The position numbers were made by a program, and so were the translations under genes. The notes below the pieces were generated by a model, which had not been told where the DNA came from, did no database searches, and saw only the letters and a list, made by a program, of their open reading frames with translations. This document shows, one piece after another, positions 1-11,645 of a DNA stretch of 64,000 nt; position 1 is the first letter of the stretch; every line of letters starts with the position of its first letter. The stretch is from Sulfuritortus calidifontis. GTDB lineage: Bacteria > Pseudomonadota > Gammaproteobacteria > Burkholderiales > Thiobacillaceae. Location: the NCBI RefSeq assembly GCF_003967275.1, contig NZ_AP018721.1:1426001-1490000 (forward strand), read 5' to 3'.

Positions 1-69
1 GGCGTTCTTGCCGCCGACCTTGTCCACGTCGCGCATGGACAGTTCATGAAAACGCAAGATATAGTCCAT
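1..69 (-). CDS. ppsA: Phosphoenolpyruvate synthase, N-terminal fragment (start codon only in window)
   Basis: The first 23 codons of a minus-strand gene run off the left edge. The peptide begins MDYILRFHELSMRD and continues VDKVGGKNA, the typical start of PEP synthase (pyruvate, water dikinase), whose KVGGKNA segment belongs to the ATP-binding domain. The enzyme makes phosphoenolpyruvate from pyruvate and ATP for gluconeogenesis. It is divergent from ppsR, its regulator, with only 26 bases between the two start codons. The identification rests on a short peptide plus this context. Confidence 0.85.
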   Translation of the reverse strand, partial: MDYILRFHELSMRDVDKVGGKNA

Positions 70-95
70 TTCAACCCCTGCCAAACACCGCATCC

Positions 96-908
96 ATGAG
101 CGATTCGCGCCCGGTCTTCTTCGTCTCCGACCACACGGGGATCACCGCCGAACTCATCGGCAAGAGCCTGCTGTCGCAGTTCCCCGGTCAGGCATTCACT
201 TTCGTCAGTCTACCCTTCATCGACAGCCAAGAAAAAGCCGAAATCGCCGTTCGCCGCATCGAGGCGGAACGCGCGCGCAGCCACTTGCGCCCCCTGGTGA
301 TCTCTACCCTGGCCGAACCGGAATTGCGCCACCTCATCGCCCAGACCGACAGCCTGTTCCTGGATATCTTCCCCTGTTTTCTGCAGGCGCTGGAAACCGA
401 GTTGGGCTGCCCGGCCACCCCTGCCCTGGGTCTGGCCCATGGCATGAGCGACGCAGGGCAATACCGCGCGCGGATGGATGCGGTGAACTATGCCCTCGCC
501 GCCGACGACGGCCTGGCCACCGAGCGCTACGGCCAAGCCGACCTGATCCTGGTCGGAGTGTCGCGCAGTGGCAAGACGCCGACCTCGCTCTACATGGCCA
601 TGCAATACGGCCTGCGCGTAGCCAATTACCCGTTGACGCCGGAGGACCTGGAAAGGACGGAGTTGCCGGAATGCTTGCGGACGTACCGTTCGAAGCTGCG
701 CGGACTGAGCCTGTCGGCCGAGCGACTGGCGCAGATCCGGGCGGAACGCCGACCGGACAGCCGATATGCCAGCTTGCCCAATTGTCAGGCGGAGCTGCAG
801 GCGGCCGAGCGCATGCTGCGAGCTGCCCAGATTCCCATCATCGAAACCACCCAGCGCTCGGTGGAAGAGATCGCCGCCCTGCTCAAGCAATCATTGGCGA
901 CCGCCTGA
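96..908 (+). CDS. ppsR: PEP synthase regulatory protein (bifunctional kinase/pyrophosphorylase, DUF299)
   Basis: A 270-residue protein, normal length for the DUF299 family. In this family the protein inactivates PEP synthase by ADP-dependent phosphorylation of a threonine and reactivates it by Pi-dependent removal. Visible family features are the start SRPVFFVSDHTGITAE and the P-loop-like segment GVSRSGKTPTS near residue 152, followed by LYMAMQYGLRVANYPL. It is divergent from ppsA, which supports the role. No strong Shine-Dalgarno sequence precedes the ATG at 96. Its last 18 bases overlap the 3' end of the convergent RNA methyltransferase gene. Confidence 0.93.
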   Translation: MSDSRPVFFVSDHTGITAELIGKSLLSQFPGQAFTFVSLPFIDSQEKAEIAVRRIEAERARSHLRPLVISTLAEPELRHLIAQTDSLFLDIFPCFLQALETELGCPATPALGLAHGMSDAGQYRARMDAVNYALAADDGLATERYGQADLILVGVSRSGKTPTSLYMAMQYGLRVANYPLTPEDLERTELPECLRTYRSKLRGLSLSAERLAQIRAERRPDSRYASLPNCQAELQAAERMLRAAQIPIIETTQRSVEEIAALLKQSLATA

Positions 909-1679
909 ACCGGCATAGGCGGTCTGCCTGACCCGTTCGAACAGGCAGACCGCGGCGGCGGTGGCAACATTGAGCGACTCCACCCGCCCTGGCATGGGGA
1001 TGCTGAAAGGCTGGCAGCAGGCCTGCAATGATCGACTCAAGCCAGCGCCCTCGTTGCCGAAGGCAAAGGCCACGGCACCGGTCAGCTCCAATTGATACAG
1101 CGCGGCCTCGGCGCCGAGCACGGCGGCATACACGCCGCCGGGAAATTCCGCCGCCACCTCGGCCAGATCGGCCCCTTCGACAATGGCCAGCTGAAACTGC
1201 GCGCCCTGACCGCCGCGCAATGCCTTGGGCGACCAGGCATCGGTGCAGCCCTTCGACAGATAGACAACCTGCACCCCCGCCGCCGCCGCCGAACGCAACA
1301 CGGCACCGAGATTGCCGGGATCCTGGATGTCTTCCAGCAGGATGGCGAATTCACGCCTCGTCTTGGCCGGCTGCGGGATGCGCAGCAGTGCCATCAGCCC
1401 GGTCGGCGTCTTCACCGGCGCCAGCGCGCGCATCAGGGCTTCACTCAGGCTCAAGACCGGCAGGGTCTCCAGCAGGGCTTGCGCGCCAGCAGGCATTACC
1501 ACCCCTTCCGTCAAGATCAGCTTCTCCGGCTTCAGCCCGGCCTGCAGCGCCGCCTCGATCAGGTGCCAACCGTCGAGCAGGGTCAGCCCGGCCTCGCGCC
1601 GTGCCCTCGCCTCTTCGGCCAAGTTCTTCAGGAAACGGAATTCAGCGTTATCGCGCGAGTGGATGGCCTTCACCGACAT
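891..1679 (-). CDS. TrmH/SpoU family RNA 2'-O-methyltransferase
   Basis: A 262-residue SPOUT-fold methyltransferase that transfers a methyl group from S-adenosylmethionine to a ribose of tRNA or rRNA. All three SpoU motifs are visible: EDIQDPGNLGAVLRSAAAAG (motif 1), FAFGNEGAGLS (motif 2) and IPMPGRVESLNVATAAAV (motif 3, the knot). A substrate-binding N-terminal domain (about residues 1-95) precedes them, as in RlmB-like and TsnR-like proteins. The exact target (23S rRNA or tRNA) cannot be told from sequence. Its start overlaps the end of the upstream GYF/pentapeptide gene by 10 bases, so the two are probably co-transcribed. Confidence 0.88.
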   Translation of the reverse strand: MSVKAIHSRDNAEFRFLKNLAEEARARREAGLTLLDGWHLIEAALQAGLKPEKLILTEGVVMPAGAQALLETLPVLSLSEALMRALAPVKTPTGLMALLRIPQPAKTRREFAILLEDIQDPGNLGAVLRSAAAAGVQVVYLSKGCTDAWSPKALRGGQGAQFQLAIVEGADLAEVAAEFPGGVYAAVLGAEAALYQLELTGAVAFAFGNEGAGLSRSLQACCQPFSIPMPGRVESLNVATAAAVCLFERVRQTAYAGSGGRQ

Positions 1680-2740
1680 GCGCCGACCGATCCCTCGGCA
1701 CAGATGCGGCCGTCGATCCAGGCTGCCTTGTCGAGGCGGGCGCCATCCAGCCGCACGCCATCGAGTTTGGCGCCGGTGAAGGTGGCATAGCTCAGATCGG
1801 TCGCTGCCAGATTGGCGCCGGTCAGATCGGCACCGGTGAGATCGGCGGCCCGCAGGCCGGCCCCCTCCAGATTGGCCGCCCGCAGACTGGCGCGACTCAA
1901 GTCGGCCAAGCTGAGATCGGCAATCCGAATATCCGCCTCGTCCAGCTTGGTACCGACCAGCTTGCTGTGCCTAAGCTTTGCGCCTTGCAGATTTGCCGCC
2001 ACCTTGGTGCAGCCGCTCCAGTTCACCCCTGGCCCGCTAGCATTGCAATCGGGCGGCCCCACCGTAGCCTTGACCAGCACCACGCCATCACCCTGGCCAT
2101 ACCAGATGCCAGCAGCAGCAGCAGCGAGGCTGAGGAAGACCAACAAGCCGACCCACAACTTGGGACCTTGCCGGCGCTCTGCCAGGATCATCTGCTTGGT
2201 CACCTGATGATCGTGGCGCAGGGCCTGCAAGGGCTCGGGTTCTGCCTGTCGGCGTTCCGCAGCGGCGTCGGTATCGGCATACAGCCGCTCGTCCAGCCAG
2301 CGGTGGCGGGCCTGCGCGCGCTCCGAGAGCCAGGCGCCCTCTTCTTCCGACTCGCAGACCTGAATCTGGCCCGCACCCTCCGGGAAATAGCCGCTGTCCT
2401 GCACGCTCACCCAAGTCTCGCGATCCAGGCTGATCTCATCGCTGCGCACCAGGCGGCCGAGCACGAGATATTCGGCGATCTGGGCCTGGGGGAAGGGGCC
2501 GGCCACCTTGCCGTGCTTGCGGATATACCAGCGGTGATGGCCATGGGTTGAGGCCGGCGCCGGCTTGGGCGTCTGGGGGAAATGGCCGCATTGATCGATG
2601 CTGATCCAGGTCTCCCGATCGTGGCTGATCTCATCGCTGCGTAGAAGTTTGCCGCTGGAGAGATATTCCTCGATCTGCGGCTGGGGAAAGGGACCGACTA
2701 CCTTGTTGTTCCTGCGGACGTACCAGCGGGTATGGCTCAT
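1670..2740 (-). CDS. Membrane protein with two GYF-like domains and a pentapeptide-repeat tail
   Basis: The start is set at the ATG at 2740 (MSHTRWYVRR), because the longer reading frame would run through the small RNA upstream. The 356-residue product has two near-identical GYF_2-type domains at about residues 1-55 and 65-120 (RWYVRRNNKVVGPFPQPQI and RWYIRKHGKVAGPFPQAQI). A charged linker follows, then one hydrophobic segment (LWVGLLVFLSLAAAAAGIWY, about 200-220). The C-terminal region has about 17 pentapeptide repeats of the A(D/N)Lxx kind and ends with Cys pairs. GYF-like domains usually bind peptides and pentapeptide repeats form a right-handed helix. The topology is probably cytoplasmic GYF and exported repeats. 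The function is unknown. Confidence 0.8.
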   Translation of the reverse strand: MSHTRWYVRRNNKVVGPFPQPQIEEYLSSGKLLRSDEISHDRETWISIDQCGHFPQTPKPAPASTHGHHRWYIRKHGKVAGPFPQAQIAEYLVLGRLVRSDEISLDRETWVSVQDSGYFPEGAGQIQVCESEEEGAWLSERAQARHRWLDERLYADTDAAAERRQAEPEPLQALRHDHQVTKQMILAERRQGPKLWVGLLVFLSLAAAAAGIWYGQGDGVVLVKATVGPPDCNASGPGVNWSGCTKVAANLQGAKLRHSKLVGTKLDEADIRIADLSLADLSRASLRAANLEGAGLRAADLTGADLTGANLAATDLSYATFTGAKLDGVRLDGARLDKAAWIDGRICAEGSVGACR

Positions 2741-2789
2741 AGTCTCGGCGCGCGTGATAACGCCTGCATTGTAACCCCGGCTGCAGAAC

Positions 2790-2819
2790 AAAAAAAAAGC
2801 CCGGTCAGGGACCGGGCTT
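2790..2819 (-). terminator. Rho-independent terminator of the small RNA
   Basis: Perfect 9-bp stem AAGCCCGGT/ACCGGGCTT (2797-2805 and 2811-2819) with a 5-base loop. On the minus strand it is followed by a run of nine U (2798-2790). It lies 50 bases before the GYF/pentapeptide start codon and would separate that gene from transcription coming from dnaE or the small RNA. Confidence 0.85.
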
Positions 2820-2893
2820 AGAAATCCACCAAAGGAGGAGGATGGAGGAGACAACACTGATGACGCTAAGGGAGTAGCGTCGGCATCAGTGTT
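2790..2893 (-). ncRNA. Probable small RNA with anti-Shine-Dalgarno loop (Betaproteobacteria toxic small RNA-like)
   Basis: On the minus strand three elements follow each other. First is a 5' hairpin: a 10-bp arm (2884-2893 with 2853-2862) and a 6-bp arm (2875-2880 with 2863-2868), separated by a 3-base bulge, with a 6-base loop. Next is an unpaired pyrimidine stretch at 2850-2831 with repeated CUCC words, ending CCUCCUUU, which is complementary to Shine-Dalgarno sequences. Last is an intrinsic terminator. No protein explains this order. It matches, as I recall it, the Rfam family named Betaproteobacteria toxic small RNA, whose members carry an anti-SD motif. The exact 5' end is not determined. 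Confidence 0.7.
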
Positions 2894-3058
2894 ATTAGAA
2901 TTCTCTAATATTATGAAAAGCTGCGCAAGCTTTTTTTGCTGTGCAAGAAACGACATAGCACCGGAAAACGACAGCCCGGCCCAACAAAATTAGCGTATAT
3001 GATTGTTTATAAAAAAGAATACAGGAAAGCAACAGCCTGCCTGGTAGTGATGTACCAG
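2894..3058. other. AT-rich intergenic DNA between dnaE and the small RNA
   Basis: This stretch is much richer in A+T than its surroundings and must hold the small RNA promoter; I see no clean -35/-10 pair. It contains the inverted repeat ATTAGA/TCTAAT (2894-2899, 2904-2909). A second hairpin, AAAAGCT/AGCTTTT (2916-2922, 2928-2934), continues into a T run on the plus strand. An imperfect hairpin at 3035-3064 spans the dnaE stop codon and may help end the dnaE transcript. Confidence 0.45.
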
Positions 3059-6517
<3,459 letters not shown>

Positions 6518-6642
6518 GCTGGGGACGGTCTCGCTACGGTGTTCTTTTCAGGCAGCATTCTACCGCTATTCAGTCGCACGAGCCGTCTGAGAAAACACCT
6601 GAAGTTGCTAGTTTTTGTTTTTATTAAACAAATATTTATTGA

Positions 6643-6843
6643 TCAATCTTCAGCGTCCGCATCGTCTTCGATTCGACGCTTTTCATCCTCGCTCGAGGCC
6701 GAAGCGATCTCATCCTGCGCGGGGTGTTTAGGCCATTTCTTGCGCTTATCCGGCACCACTTGCATGCGAAAGGCCGGGCTACGCACCGCCTTGGCCACCG
6801 GGTTGCGCGGGCGGCGCGGCGGGCCGGAAACGCGCTTGGACAT
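6643..6843 (-). CDS. Small basic protein, possibly ArfA-like ribosome rescue factor
   Basis: A 66-residue protein starting MSKRVSGPPRRPRNPVAKAV. A strong Shine-Dalgarno sequence (GGGGGAG) sits four bases before the ATG at 6843, and the gene follows the rfbD stop by one base, so it is very probably translated with rfbD. The core NPVAKAVRSPAFRMQVVPDK and the lysines after it resemble the ArfA core (A..AL..DPLFR.RV..KK). The tail is acidic (SSEDEKRRIEDDADAED), unlike E. coli ArfA. I see no hairpin inside the frame of the kind that makes E. coli arfA mRNA lack a stop. The family assignment is an inference from a short motif. Confidence 0.55.
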   Translation of the reverse strand: MSKRVSGPPRRPRNPVAKAVRSPAFRMQVVPDKRKKWPKHPAQDEIASASSEDEKRRIEDDADAED

Positions 6844-6844
6844 C

Positions 6845-7720
6845 TCACTCCCCCAGACAGAGTTCCAGGGCCCGGCGCCAGTCGGGCAGCGCAAGACCGA
6901 AGGTCGCGGCCAGCCTGGCGTTCGACAGGCGGGAATTGAGCGGGCGCTTTGCCGGAGTCGGGTAGTCGGCGCTCGGGATCGGTATGAGCCGCGGCGCCGG
7001 CTCGATCCGGTCCAGTTCGGCGATGGCTTGGGCGAAGCCATGCCAGGAGGTCGCCCCGGCGCAGGTGAGGTGATAAGTGCCCCAGGGCACAAAGCCCGGC
7101 CGCCGGTTGGGGCCGAGGCACTGCGCCAGCATCTGCCCGGTCGCCTCGGCGATGAGCCGGCTCCAGGTCGGGGAGCCGATCTGGTCGGCGACGATCCTGA
7201 GTTCCGGCCGCTCGCGCATCAGGCGCTGCATGGTGCGCAGGAAGTTGCCGCCGCGCCGGCCGTAGACCCAGCTGGTGCGCAGGATGAGGTGTTTCGGGTT
7301 GTTTGCCCGCACCGCCTCTTCCCCGGCCAGTTTGGTGCGGCCATAGACGTTCTGCGGGTTGGCCGCGTCGTCTTCGACATAGGGCGTAGCCTTGCCGCCG
7401 TCGAACACGTAATCGGTGGAGTAATGCACCAGCAGCGCACCCAGTTTGGCCGCCTCTTCGGCCAGGATGCCGGGGGCGACGGCATTGATCGCGGCGGCCA
7501 GATCGGGTTCGGCTTCGGCCCGGTCCACCGCGGTGTGGGCCGCCGGGTTGACGATGAGTTCGGGCCGCCAGTCGCGCACGGCTCGGCGGATCGAATCGGG
7601 CTGCGTCAGATCAAGCGCCTGCCGGCCCGGCGCCCGCACCTCGCCCAGGCAGGCCAGGCTGCGCTGCAGCTCCCAGCCGACCTGACCGGTCACGCCGGTG
7701 AGCAGGATGCGCAGGCTCAC
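6845..7720 (-). CDS. rfbD: dTDP-4-dehydrorhamnose reductase
   Basis: The start is a GTG at 7720 (SLRILLTGVTGQVGWEL), which overlaps the rfbC stop by four bases (GTGA). A longer frame exists but only reads through rfbC. The 291-residue protein is a short-chain dehydrogenase of the extended type. The GxTGxxG nucleotide-binding motif is at residues 8-14, HYSTDYVFDG holds the catalytic Ser/Thr region and VYGRTK is the YxxxK motif. It reduces dTDP-4-dehydro-L-rhamnose to dTDP-L-rhamnose, the last step of the pathway encoded by rfbBACD here. Confidence 0.95.
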   Translation of the reverse strand: MSLRILLTGVTGQVGWELQRSLACLGEVRAPGRQALDLTQPDSIRRAVRDWRPELIVNPAAHTAVDRAEAEPDLAAAINAVAPGILAEEAAKLGALLVHYSTDYVFDGGKATPYVEDDAANPQNVYGRTKLAGEEAVRANNPKHLILRTSWVYGRRGGNFLRTMQRLMRERPELRIVADQIGSPTWSRLIAEATGQMLAQCLGPNRRPGFVPWGTYHLTCAGATSWHGFAQAIAELDRIEPAPRLIPIPSADYPTPAKRPLNSRLSNARLAATFGLALPDWRRALELCLGE

Positions 7721-8259
7721 GGGTAGACCTCGGCGTCCCGCAAGGGCTTGCCGGCGCGGTCCTTGGCGGAGAGCAGCGGCTCGCCATCCAGGGGCCAGGT
7801 GATGCCGATGGCCGGGTCGTTCCAAAGCACGCAGCGCTCGTGTTCCGGCGCGTAGTAGTCGGTGGCCTTGTAGAGGAAATCGGCCGACTCGGACAGGACC
7901 AGAAAGCCGTGGGCAAAACCGGGGGGAATCCAGGCCAGGCGCTTGTTCTCGGCCGACAGCTCGAAGCCGACCCAGCGGCCGAAATGGGGTGAGCTTTGGC
8001 GCAGATCGACCGCCACGTCGAATACGCGGCCGGTCACCACCCGCACCAGCTTGCCCTGGGGCTGCTGCACCTGATAATGCAGGCCGCGCAGCACGCCCCT
8101 GGCCGAACGGGAATGGTTGTCCTGGACGAAGTCATGGGTAATGCCGAACTCAGCCAGCACCCGCTTGTTGTAGCTCTCCATGAAGAAGCCGCGCTCGTCG
8201 CCGAACACCTTGGGTTCGAGCAGCAACACTTCGGGAATGCCGCTGGGAATGACCTTCAC
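7717..8259 (-). CDS. rfbC: dTDP-4-dehydrorhamnose 3,5-epimerase
   Basis: The start is a GTG at 8259 (KVIPSGIPEVLLLEPKVFGD), overlapping the rfbA stop by one base, which gives 180 residues, the normal RmlC length. The cupin-fold epimerase shows the conserved FMESYNKR, QDNHSRSARGVLRGLHYQ (catalytic His) and IPPGFAHGF segments, and the tyrosine in FLYKATDYY. It epimerises C3 and C5 of dTDP-4-dehydro-6-deoxyglucose. It is tightly coupled with rfbA upstream and rfbD downstream. Confidence 0.95.
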   Translation of the reverse strand: MKVIPSGIPEVLLLEPKVFGDERGFFMESYNKRVLAEFGITHDFVQDNHSRSARGVLRGLHYQVQQPQGKLVRVVTGRVFDVAVDLRQSSPHFGRWVGFELSAENKRLAWIPPGFAHGFLVLSESADFLYKATDYYAPEHERCVLWNDPAIGITWPLDGEPLLSAKDRAGKPLRDAEVYP

Positions 8260-9137
8260 TAGAAAACCTTGTCGTTGAGCATGGCCAGCAGATACTGGCC
8301 ATAGGCATTCTTCTTCAAGGGTTCGGCCAGGCGCTCGACCTGCTCGGCCGTGATATAGCCCTGGCGATAGGCGATCTCCTCCGGGCAGGCGATCTTCAGG
8401 CCCTGACGCCGCTCGATGGTCTGGATGAACTGCGCCGCCTCCAGCAGGGATTCGTGGGTGCCGGTGTCGAGCCAGGCGTGGCCGCGGCCCATGACCGAGA
8501 CCTCGAGTTCGCCCCATTCGAGGTATTGGCGATTGACGTCGGTGATCTCCAGTTCGCCGCGTGGCGAGGGCTTCAGGCCCTTGGCGATGTCGACCACGCG
8601 GTCGTCGTAGAAATAGAGCCCGGTCACGGCGTAGCGCGATTTCGGCCGGGCCGGCTTCTCCTCGATGCTGACCGCGTGACCCTGGCCGTCGAACTCGACC
8701 ACGCCGTAGCGCTCGGGATCATGAACCGGATAGGCGAACACCGTCGCCCCGCGCTGCCTGGTCGTGGCCTGGTGCAGGTCCTGGGCCAGGTCGTGGCCGT
8801 AGAAGATGTTGTCGCCCAGCACCAGGGCGCTGGGGCTGCCGTCGAGAAAGCCCTCGCCCAGGATGAAGGCCTGGGCCAGGCCTTCGGGCGCGGCCTGCAC
8901 CGTGTAATAGAGGTTGAGCCCCCACTGACTGCCGTCGCCCAGCATGCGCTCGAAGCGCGGGGTATCGTCCGGGGTGGAGATGATCAGGATGTCGCGGATG
9001 CCCGCCAGCATCAGGGCCGACAGCGGATAGTAGATCATCGGCTTGTCGTAGACCGGCAGCAGCTGCTTGCACACCGCGTGGGTCACCGGGTAGAGCCGGG
9101 TGCCGGAGCCGCCGGCCAGGATGATGCCCTTTCTCAT
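8259..9137 (-). CDS. rfbA: Glucose-1-phosphate thymidylyltransferase
   Basis: A 292-residue nucleotidyltransferase of normal RmlA length. The N-terminal signature is [14 protein letters not shown], then [27 protein letters not shown] binds the nucleotide and [17 protein letters not shown] is the sugar-binding region. It makes dTDP-glucose from dTTP and glucose-1-phosphate, the first step towards dTDP-L-rhamnose. It overlaps rfbB by four bases. No glycosyltransferase is nearby, so the sugar acceptor (O-antigen or exopolysaccharide) is encoded elsewhere. Confidence 0.96.
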   Translation of the reverse strand: MRKGIILAGGSGTRLYPVTHAVCKQLLPVYDKPMIYYPLSALMLAGIRDILIISTPDDTPRFERMLGDGSQWGLNLYYTVQAAPEGLAQAFILGEGFLDGSPSALVLGDNIFYGHDLAQDLHQATTRQRGATVFAYPVHDPERYGVVEFDGQGHAVSIEEKPARPKSRYAVTGLYFYDDRVVDIAKGLKPSPRGELEITDVNRQYLEWGELEVSVMGRGHAWLDTGTHESLLEAAQFIQTIERRQGLKIACPEEIAYRQGYITAEQVERLAEPLKKNAYGQYLLAMLNDKVF

Positions 9138-10201
9138 ACCGCCCCCCTCGCCTTATAGTTCTGCTCCAGCCAGTGCCGATACTCGCCGCTGGCCACGTGC
9201 TCGACCCAGGCCACGTTGTCGAGATACCAGCGCACGGTCTTGCGGATGCCGGTGTCGAAGGTCTCGGCCGGGCGCCAGCCCAATTCGCGCTCGATCTTGC
9301 GGGCGTCGATGGCGTAGCGCCGGTCGTGGCCCGGCCGGTCCTGCACATAGGTCAACAGCCGCGCGTGCGGGCCGGCCGGGTCGGGCCGCAGTTCATCGAG
9401 CAGGTCGCAGACCGTTTTCACGATCTCGATGTTCGGCTTCTCGTTCCAGCCGCCGATGTTGTAGGTCTGCCCCACCCGGCCGCGGGCCAAGACCGCGCGG
9501 ATCGCCGTGCAATGGTCGCCGACATAGAGCCAGTCGCGCACGTTCAGGCCGTCCCCGTAGATCGGCAAGGGCTTGCCCTGTACCGCATTGAGGATCATGA
9601 GCGGGATCAGCTTTTCCGGAAACTGATACGGCCCGTAGTTGTTGGAGCAGTTGGTGGTCAGCGTGGGCAGGCCGTAGGTGTGATGATAGGCCCGCACCAG
9701 GTGGTCCGAGGCCGCCTTCGAGGCCGAGTAGGGGCTGTTCGGGGCGTAGGGTGTGGTCTCGGTGAAGGGCGGATCGCCCGGACCGAGCGAACCGTAGACC
9801 TCGTCGGTGGAGACGTGCAGAAAGCGGAAATCAAGGCGCTCCCTTTCCGGCAGGCCTTGCCAGTAGCCGCGTGCCTCTTCCAGGAGATGGAAGCTGCCGA
9901 CCACATTGGTCTGGATGAAGTCCTCGGGGCCGTGGATGGAGCGGTCGACATGCGATTCGGCGGCGAAGTTGACGATGGCGCGCGGCCGGTGCTCCCGCAA
10001 CAGCCGCTCGACCAGGGCGCGGTCGCCGATATCGCCCTGCACGAAGATGTGCCGGGGGTCGCCTTTCAGCGAGGCCAGGTTTTCCAGGTTGCCGGCGTAG
10101 GTGAGCTTGTCCAAGTTGAGCACCGGCTCGCCCAGATCGCGCAACCAGTCCAGCACGAAGTTGGAGCCGATAAAACCCGCCCCGCCCGTAACCAAAATCA
10201 T
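9134..10201 (-). CDS. rfbB: dTDP-glucose 4,6-dehydratase
   Basis: A 355-residue extended short-chain dehydrogenase that converts dTDP-glucose to dTDP-4-dehydro-6-deoxyglucose with NAD+. Visible motifs are [15 protein letters not shown] (NAD binding), [18 protein letters not shown] (Thr, Asp and Glu of the active site) and [10 protein letters not shown] (YxxxK). It is the first gene of the rfbBACD unit, which continues with 1- to 4-base overlaps. The gap to the phoH stop upstream is 17 bases, so it may be read with phoH. Confidence 0.96.
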   Translation of the reverse strand: MILVTGGAGFIGSNFVLDWLRDLGEPVLNLDKLTYAGNLENLASLKGDPRHIFVQGDIGDRALVERLLREHRPRAIVNFAAESHVDRSIHGPEDFIQTNVVGSFHLLEEARGYWQGLPERERLDFRFLHVSTDEVYGSLGPGDPPFTETTPYAPNSPYSASKAASDHLVRAYHHTYGLPTLTTNCSNNYGPYQFPEKLIPLMILNAVQGKPLPIYGDGLNVRDWLYVGDHCTAIRAVLARGRVGQTYNIGGWNEKPNIEIVKTVCDLLDELRPDPAGPHARLLTYVQDRPGHDRRYAIDARKIERELGWRPAETFDTGIRKTVRWYLDNVAWVEHVASGEYRHWLEQNYKARGAV

Positions 10202-10218
10202 TTAGTCACTCACAAAGC

Positions 10219-11619
10219 TTAAAGCACGCCGGCCGCATGATCGGCCAGGCGCGAGCGCTCGCCGCGGGCCAGGGTGATGTGACCGCTATGCGGCCAGCCC
10301 TTGAAGCGGTCGACCACATAGGTCAGGCCAGAACTGCCCTCGGTCAGGTAGGGCGTGTCGATCTGGGCGATGTTGCCCAGGCAGACCACCTTGGTGCCGG
10401 GGCCGGCGCGGGTGATCAGGGTCTTCATCTGCTTGGGCGTGAGGTTCTGGGCCTCGTCGATGATCAGGAACTTGTTGATGAAGGTGCGGCCGCGCATGAA
10501 ATTGAGCGATTTGACCTTGATCCGGGAGCGGATCAGGTCCTGGGTCGCGGCCCGCCCCCACTCACCCGCCTCGTCGTCGGTCTTGTTCAGCACGTCGAGG
10601 TTGTCCTCCAGGGCACCCATCCACGGCGTCATCTTCTCTTCCTCGGTGCCCGGCAGGAAGCCAATGTCCTCGCCCACCGGCACGGTCACCCGGGTCATGA
10701 TGATCTCGCTGTAGATCTTGCTCTCCAGGGTCTGGGTCAGGCCCGCGGCCAGGGTGAGCAGGGTTTTGCCGGTGCCGGCCTGACCGAGCAGGGTGACGAA
10801 GTCGATCTGTGGGTCCATCAGCACGTTGAGCGCGAAGTTCTGCTCGCGGTTGCGCGCGGTGATGCCCCAGACCGCGTTCTTGTGGTGGCTGTAGTCCTTC
10901 ACCGTGGCCAGCACCGCGGTCTTGCCGGCGATGTCGGTCACCATGGCATGCAGGGGCCGATCGCCCTCCTGGTAGACGAACTCATTGACCAGCATGGAAT
11001 TGCTCAAAGGCCCGGTGACCTTGTAATAGCTGCGGCCGTCCTTCTGCCAGGATTCCATGCCCTTGCCGTGGGTCTCCCAGAAATCGGGCGGTAGTTCGCG
11101 CACGCCGGTATAGAGCAGGTCGGTGTCTTCCAGGACCTTGTCGTTGAAGTAGTCCTCGGCCTGGATGCCCAAGGCGCGCGCCTTGATCCGCATGTTGATG
11201 TCTTTCGACACCAGGATGACCTGGCGATCTGGCTGCTGACCCTTGAGGTAATTGACCACGCCGAGGATCTGGTTGTCCACCTTACTGTGCGGCAGCACGG
11301 CCATGGCATCGCTGGTGATCGCGTGGGTCTGCAAGATCAGCCGGCCGGTCGCCGCGTTGTGGCTTCGCTCGGCCAGCGGGGCGCCGTCGGCGATGTCCAG
11401 CTCGCAGGTGCTGACGATCTCGTCGAGAAAACGGCTGGCCTGGCGCGCGTTGCGCGAGACCTCGGACATGCCCTTCTTGTTGTGGTCGAGTTCCTCCAGG
11501 GTCGCCATCGGCAGATAGATGTCGTGCTCCTGGAAGCGGTAGAGGCAGGTGGGGTCGTGCAGCAGCACGTTGGTGTCGAGGACGAAAAGTTTGTTCGACT
11601 TGCCGGATTTTCGAGCCAT
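10219..11619 (-). CDS. PhoH family protein with N-terminal PIN domain
   Basis: A 466-residue two-domain protein. The N-terminal PIN domain (about residues 10-150) starts LFVLDTNVLLHDP and carries the acidic residues of a nuclease site. The C-terminal PhoH domain has Walker A (LLGQAGTGKTLLTLAAG, near 265-280) and Walker B (FLIIDEAQNLTPKQMKTL). This fusion is the YlaK/PhoH2-like type, which links a putative RNase to an ATPase/helicase-like module. The physiological substrate is not known from sequence. It sits between bcp and the rhamnose genes on the same strand. Confidence 0.9.
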   Translation of the reverse strand: MARKSGKSNKLFVLDTNVLLHDPTCLYRFQEHDIYLPMATLEELDHNKKGMSEVSRNARQASRFLDEIVSTCELDIADGAPLAERSHNAATGRLILQTHAITSDAMAVLPHSKVDNQILGVVNYLKGQQPDRQVILVSKDINMRIKARALGIQAEDYFNDKVLEDTDLLYTGVRELPPDFWETHGKGMESWQKDGRSYYKVTGPLSNSMLVNEFVYQEGDRPLHAMVTDIAGKTAVLATVKDYSHHKNAVWGITARNREQNFALNVLMDPQIDFVTLLGQAGTGKTLLTLAAGLTQTLESKIYSEIIMTRVTVPVGEDIGFLPGTEEEKMTPWMGALEDNLDVLNKTDDEAGEWGRAATQDLIRSRIKVKSLNFMRGRTFINKFLIIDEAQNLTPKQMKTLITRAGPGTKVVCLGNIAQIDTPYLTEGSSGLTYVVDRFKGWPHSGHITLARGERSRLADHAAGVL

Positions 11620-11645
11620 CTTTGGGTAGCGCCTCTAGTTTTGAT

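Noticed and set aside
1028-2551. A plus-strand open frame of 507 codons opposite the methyltransferase and pentapeptide genes
   Set aside because: It mirrors the pentapeptide repeats (periodic Gln/Ile/Gly), an antisense shadow.
2842-2877. A tiny plus-strand frame of 11 codons with an AAAGGAGG site before it
   Set aside because: The site and frame are the complement of the small RNA anti-SD and hairpin, which explain the sequence better.
2741-2956. Longer N terminus for the GYF/pentapeptide protein
   Set aside because: It would translate the small RNA and its terminator. Domain homology starts at the ATG at 2740.
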